Assembly: GCA_902493155.1 (NCBI GenBank)
Contig: CABUOE010000117.1
Location: 1 to 7,029, forward strand
Source of the DNA: an uncultured Eubacteriales bacterium
Lineage (GTDB): Bacteria; Bacillota; Clostridia; Oscillospirales; Ruminococcaceae
Direction of reading: 5' to 3'
Length of the DNA: 7,029 nt
How positions within the stretch are numbered: position 1 is the stretch's first letter; the number at the start of each line of letters is the position of its first letter. Below, piece after piece: positions 5,228 through 7,029 of the stretch. The translations under genes and the position numbers were made by a program. The notes beneath the pieces are model-generated. The model worked only from the letters and a program-made list of their open reading frames with translations, searched no databases and was not told the origin of the DNA.

Positions 5228-5932
5228 ATGAAAAAGAATATCCATATGCTGCTTTGGGGAATTGTCCTATTGGTTTTCGGCGGAGTTTTTCTGGTTGGCA
5301 GGCTTATGGGGAATGAGGGTTCCTTCTTCTTCTCCGGTTGGTGGACGGTGTTCTTGATCGTGCCGGCTCTCGCCAGCATGGTGGAAAACCGGGTGGACAT
5401 CGGGAACATCATCGTCCTGCTGCTGGGCGTCATGCTTTTGGCACGGGCACAGGGCTGGATTCCGGTCATCAGCTGGACGCTAGTCATTGCCATTGTTTTG
5501 GTGGTGCTGGGACTATACTTTGTCCTCCGGGCGGTTCTGGGCGGCCGCAGTTCCCGACCGCATTCCCACCGGGCGGAAGCCCGGATGATAGAGGGGAGCT
5601 TTGATGCCAATCCCTCTTACACGGCGATTCTTTCCAGCCGCAACGTGAAAAGCCAGCCCATCAGCCTTTTGGGAGCAACCTGTACGGCTGTTTTGGGAAG
5701 TACCAGTGTGGATCTGTCCGACTGCATCGTCGAAGAAGACATCACCATCTTCTGCAACGCCATTTTGGGCAGCGTGGATGTCATCGTCCCTCAGAACGTG
5801 AAAATCGTCTACCGGAATCTCCCTATTTTAGGAGATGTGTCCGGCAAAGCCTTGGGCGCGGCGTCGGAAGCGAATGTTCCCACGGTAACGCTGGACTGTA
5901 CCGCTGTATTGGGAGCAGTGACAGTTTCCTAA
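5228..5932 (+). CDS. LiaF-like membrane protein (LiaI/LiaF-type helices plus LiaF C-terminal domain)
   Basis: This 234-residue protein has two parts. Residues 1-101 hold four hydrophobic segments (about 7-24, 36-51, 58-73 and 78-101), as in the LiaI/LiaF-type transmembrane region. Residues from about 125 form a beta-rich domain with recurring turns of the pattern C-[TN]-A-[VI]-L-G: CTAVLG at 152-157, CNAILG at 176-181 and CTAVLG at 224-229, plus a weaker LPILGDV at 198-204. This matches the short beta-helix-like LiaF C-terminal domain. LiaF in Bacillus restrains the LiaRS envelope-stress two-component system, but no liaR or liaS partner is seen here, so that role is only possible. A basic linker (GGRSSRPHSHR, 105-115) joins the parts and is likely cytoplasmic. 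The start is ATG 5228 with AAAGGGAG eight bases upstream. It ends in a terminator shared with convergent gpmI. Confidence 0.78.
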   Translation: MKKNIHMLLWGIVLLVFGGVFLVGRLMGNEGSFFFSGWWTVFLIVPALASMVENRVDIGNIIVLLLGVMLLARAQGWIPVISWTLVIAIVLVVLGLYFVLRAVLGGRSSRPHSHRAEARMIEGSFDANPSYTAILSSRNVKSQPISLLGATCTAVLGSTSVDLSDCIVEEDITIFCNAILGSVDVIVPQNVKIVYRNLPILGDVSGKALGAASEANVPTVTLDCTAVLGAVTVS

Positions 5933-5939
5933 ATGTTAC

Positions 5940-5974
5940 AAAACAGCCGCTGGAACATTCCAGCGGCTGTTTTT
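5940..5974. terminator. Bidirectional terminator between the LiaF-like gene and gpmI
   Basis: A perfect 15-bp stem, AAAACAGCCGCTGGA (5940-5954) with its complement (5959-5973), closes a four-base ACAT loop. The plus strand ends in five T; the minus strand ends in four T from the complementary A run. It begins seven bases after the LiaF-like stop and lies 14 bases beyond the gpmI stop, so it serves both converging genes. Confidence 0.92.
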
Positions 5975-5988
5975 GTATCCAAACGGCT

Positions 5989-7029
5989 TTATTTCTGAAT
6001 CAGGCTCTCGCCGTCCATCTCTTCCGGTTTCGGAAGACCGAGAATTTGAAGCATGGTGGGAGCCAAATCGGCTAAGCGTCCGCCCTCCCGAAGCTTGCAG
6101 TCGTATCCCGCGAGAATCAACGGCACAGGGTTCGTCGTATGGGCGGTAAAGGGGGACCCGTCCGGCTCGCACATCTTTTCGGCGTTGCCGTGGTCGGCAG
6201 TGATGAGGGCCGCTCCGCCTTTTTTGAGAATGACGTCAACCGTTCTGCCGACACAGGTGTCCACTGCCTCGACAGCGGCTTTGGCGGCTTCCATGATACC
6301 GGTATGGCCTACCATGTCGCAGTTGGCCCAGTTGAGGATGATAACGTCGTATTTGTCGGCGTTGATGGCTTCCACGACTTTATCGGTGACTTCGTAGGCG
6401 CTCATTTCTGGTTTCTGGTCAAAGGTCTCCACATTGGGGGAGGGAACCAAAATCCGATCTTCACCGGGAAAGGTTTTTTCCTCGCCGCCGTTGAAGAAGA
6501 AGGTGACATGTGCGTATTTCTGCGTTTCGGCGATTCTCAGCTGGGTCAGGCCCTTTTGGCTGATGTATTCGCCAAAGGTCATGGTGAGCTCTTTGGGATG
6601 ATAAGCGACCAGCACGTTAGGCATGGTGGCGTCGTACTGGGTCATGCAGACGAAGGTCAGGGGGAAGCAGCCGTTTTTCCGTTCGAACCCTTTGAAATCA
6701 GAGTCCACAAAGCTTCTGGTGATCTGGCGGGCCCGGTCGGGGCGGAAGTTAAAGAAAATTACGCTGTCATTTGCCTTGATGCGCTCGGTGCCGTCGATGA
6801 CCACCGGAACGACAAACTCATCGGTGACACCTTCTTGATAGGAGTCCTCGATGGCTTTAACAGGGCAGGAGGAGGTGTTTCCCTCGCCATACACCATGGC
6901 GGCATAGGCTTTTTCCACCCGATCCCAGGCGTTATCCCGGTCCATAGCATAGAAACGACCCATGACAGAAGCTACTTTGCCTACGCCGATCTCTTCCATT
7001 TTGGCGACCAGCTCTTTCATAAACTCAGC
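5989..7029 (-). CDS. gpmI: 2,3-bisphosphoglycerate-independent phosphoglycerate mutase (3' part; 5' end outside window)
   Basis: The visible 346 residues are the C-terminal two thirds of GpmI, the Mn2+-dependent glycolytic enzyme that interconverts 3- and 2-phosphoglycerate in the cytoplasm. The frame remains open through the right edge (reading A-E-F before M), and family alignment shows about 165 N-terminal residues lie outside, including the catalytic serine. Visible active-site elements are GRFYAMDRD, the phosphate-binding FNFRPDRARQ, AETQKYAHVTFFFNGG with its catalytic-site lysine, and the metal ligands in DMVGHTG, ADHGNAE and AHTTNPVP. With a constant offset of 168, these match the Geobacillus enzyme positions R261/R264, K336, D403/H407, D444/H445 and H462 (from memory), so the domain looks intact and full length would be about 511 residues. 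The ATG at 7018-7020 is an internal methionine, not the start. Confidence 0.97.
   Translation of the reverse strand, partial: AEFMKELVAKMEEIGVGKVASVMGRFYAMDRDNAWDRVEKAYAAMVYGEGNTSSCPVKAIEDSYQEGVTDEFVVPVVIDGTERIKANDSVIFFNFRPDRARQITRSFVDSDFKGFERKNGCFPLTFVCMTQYDATMPNVLVAYHPKELTMTFGEYISQKGLTQLRIAETQKYAHVTFFFNGGEEKTFPGEDRILVPSPNVETFDQKPEMSAYEVTDKVVEAINADKYDVIILNWANCDMVGHTGIMEAAKAAVEAVDTCVGRTVDVILKKGGAALITADHGNAEKMCEPDGSPFTAHTTNPVPLILAGYDCKLREGGRLADLAPTMLQILGLPKPEEMDGESLIQK

Noticed and set aside
4981..5316. Plus-strand open frame overlapping the ferredoxin and the LiaF-like gene
   Set aside because: It is a shifted-frame reading through the ferredoxin end, its terminator and the start of the next gene; no ribosome binding site or family features.

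Overview
The window comes from a low-to-mid GC Gram-positive bacterium, most likely an anaerobic clostridium (Oscillospiraceae/Ruminococcaceae-like; an inference from protein flavour). The markers are a c-di-AMP receptor DarA/YaaQ, HolB and the RicT/YaaT (PSP1) protein in consecutive order, a small clostridial-type 2[4Fe-4S] ferredoxin, strong AGGAGG ribosome binding sites and compact intrinsic terminators. No phage, transposon, CRISPR or toxin-like gene is visible; this reads as core chromosome.

Layout. At 1-122 lies the 3' end of an unidentified gene with an acidic tail, followed on the same strand by a CorA-family divalent cation channel (157-1086) and a hairpin terminator (about 1092-1124). 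Next comes the yaaO-darA-holB-ricT block: a fold-type-I PLP decarboxylase of the Orn/Lys/Arg family (1151-2500), DarA (2583-2909), DNA polymerase III delta' (2909-3880, sharing one base with darA) and RicT (3922-4791). In Bacillus subtilis this neighbourhood also holds tmk and yaaR; neither is here. The 82-base gap before darA instead carries two back-to-back inverted repeats directly upstream of the ribosome binding site.

A 57-residue ferredoxin (4881-5054) follows with a recognisable sigma-A-type promoter and a strong terminator. Next is a four-helix membrane protein with a LiaF-like C-terminal beta-repeat domain (5228-5932). It converges on the 3' part of gpmI, the cofactor-independent phosphoglycerate mutase, which lies on the minus strand and runs off the right edge (5989-7029). 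The two share a perfect 15-bp-stem bidirectional terminator.

How the genes work together: the central block is housekeeping, combining second-messenger sensing (DarA), clamp loading for replication (HolB) and an Fe-S protein that modulates RNA processing (RicT). The block is conserved as a neighbourhood rather than as one pathway. I found no convincing new multi-gene system. The items worth a second look are regulatory: the palindrome before darA, a possible promoter inside holB, the inverted repeat inside the ferredoxin promoter, the missing tmk/yaaR, and ligand-site differences in DarA.
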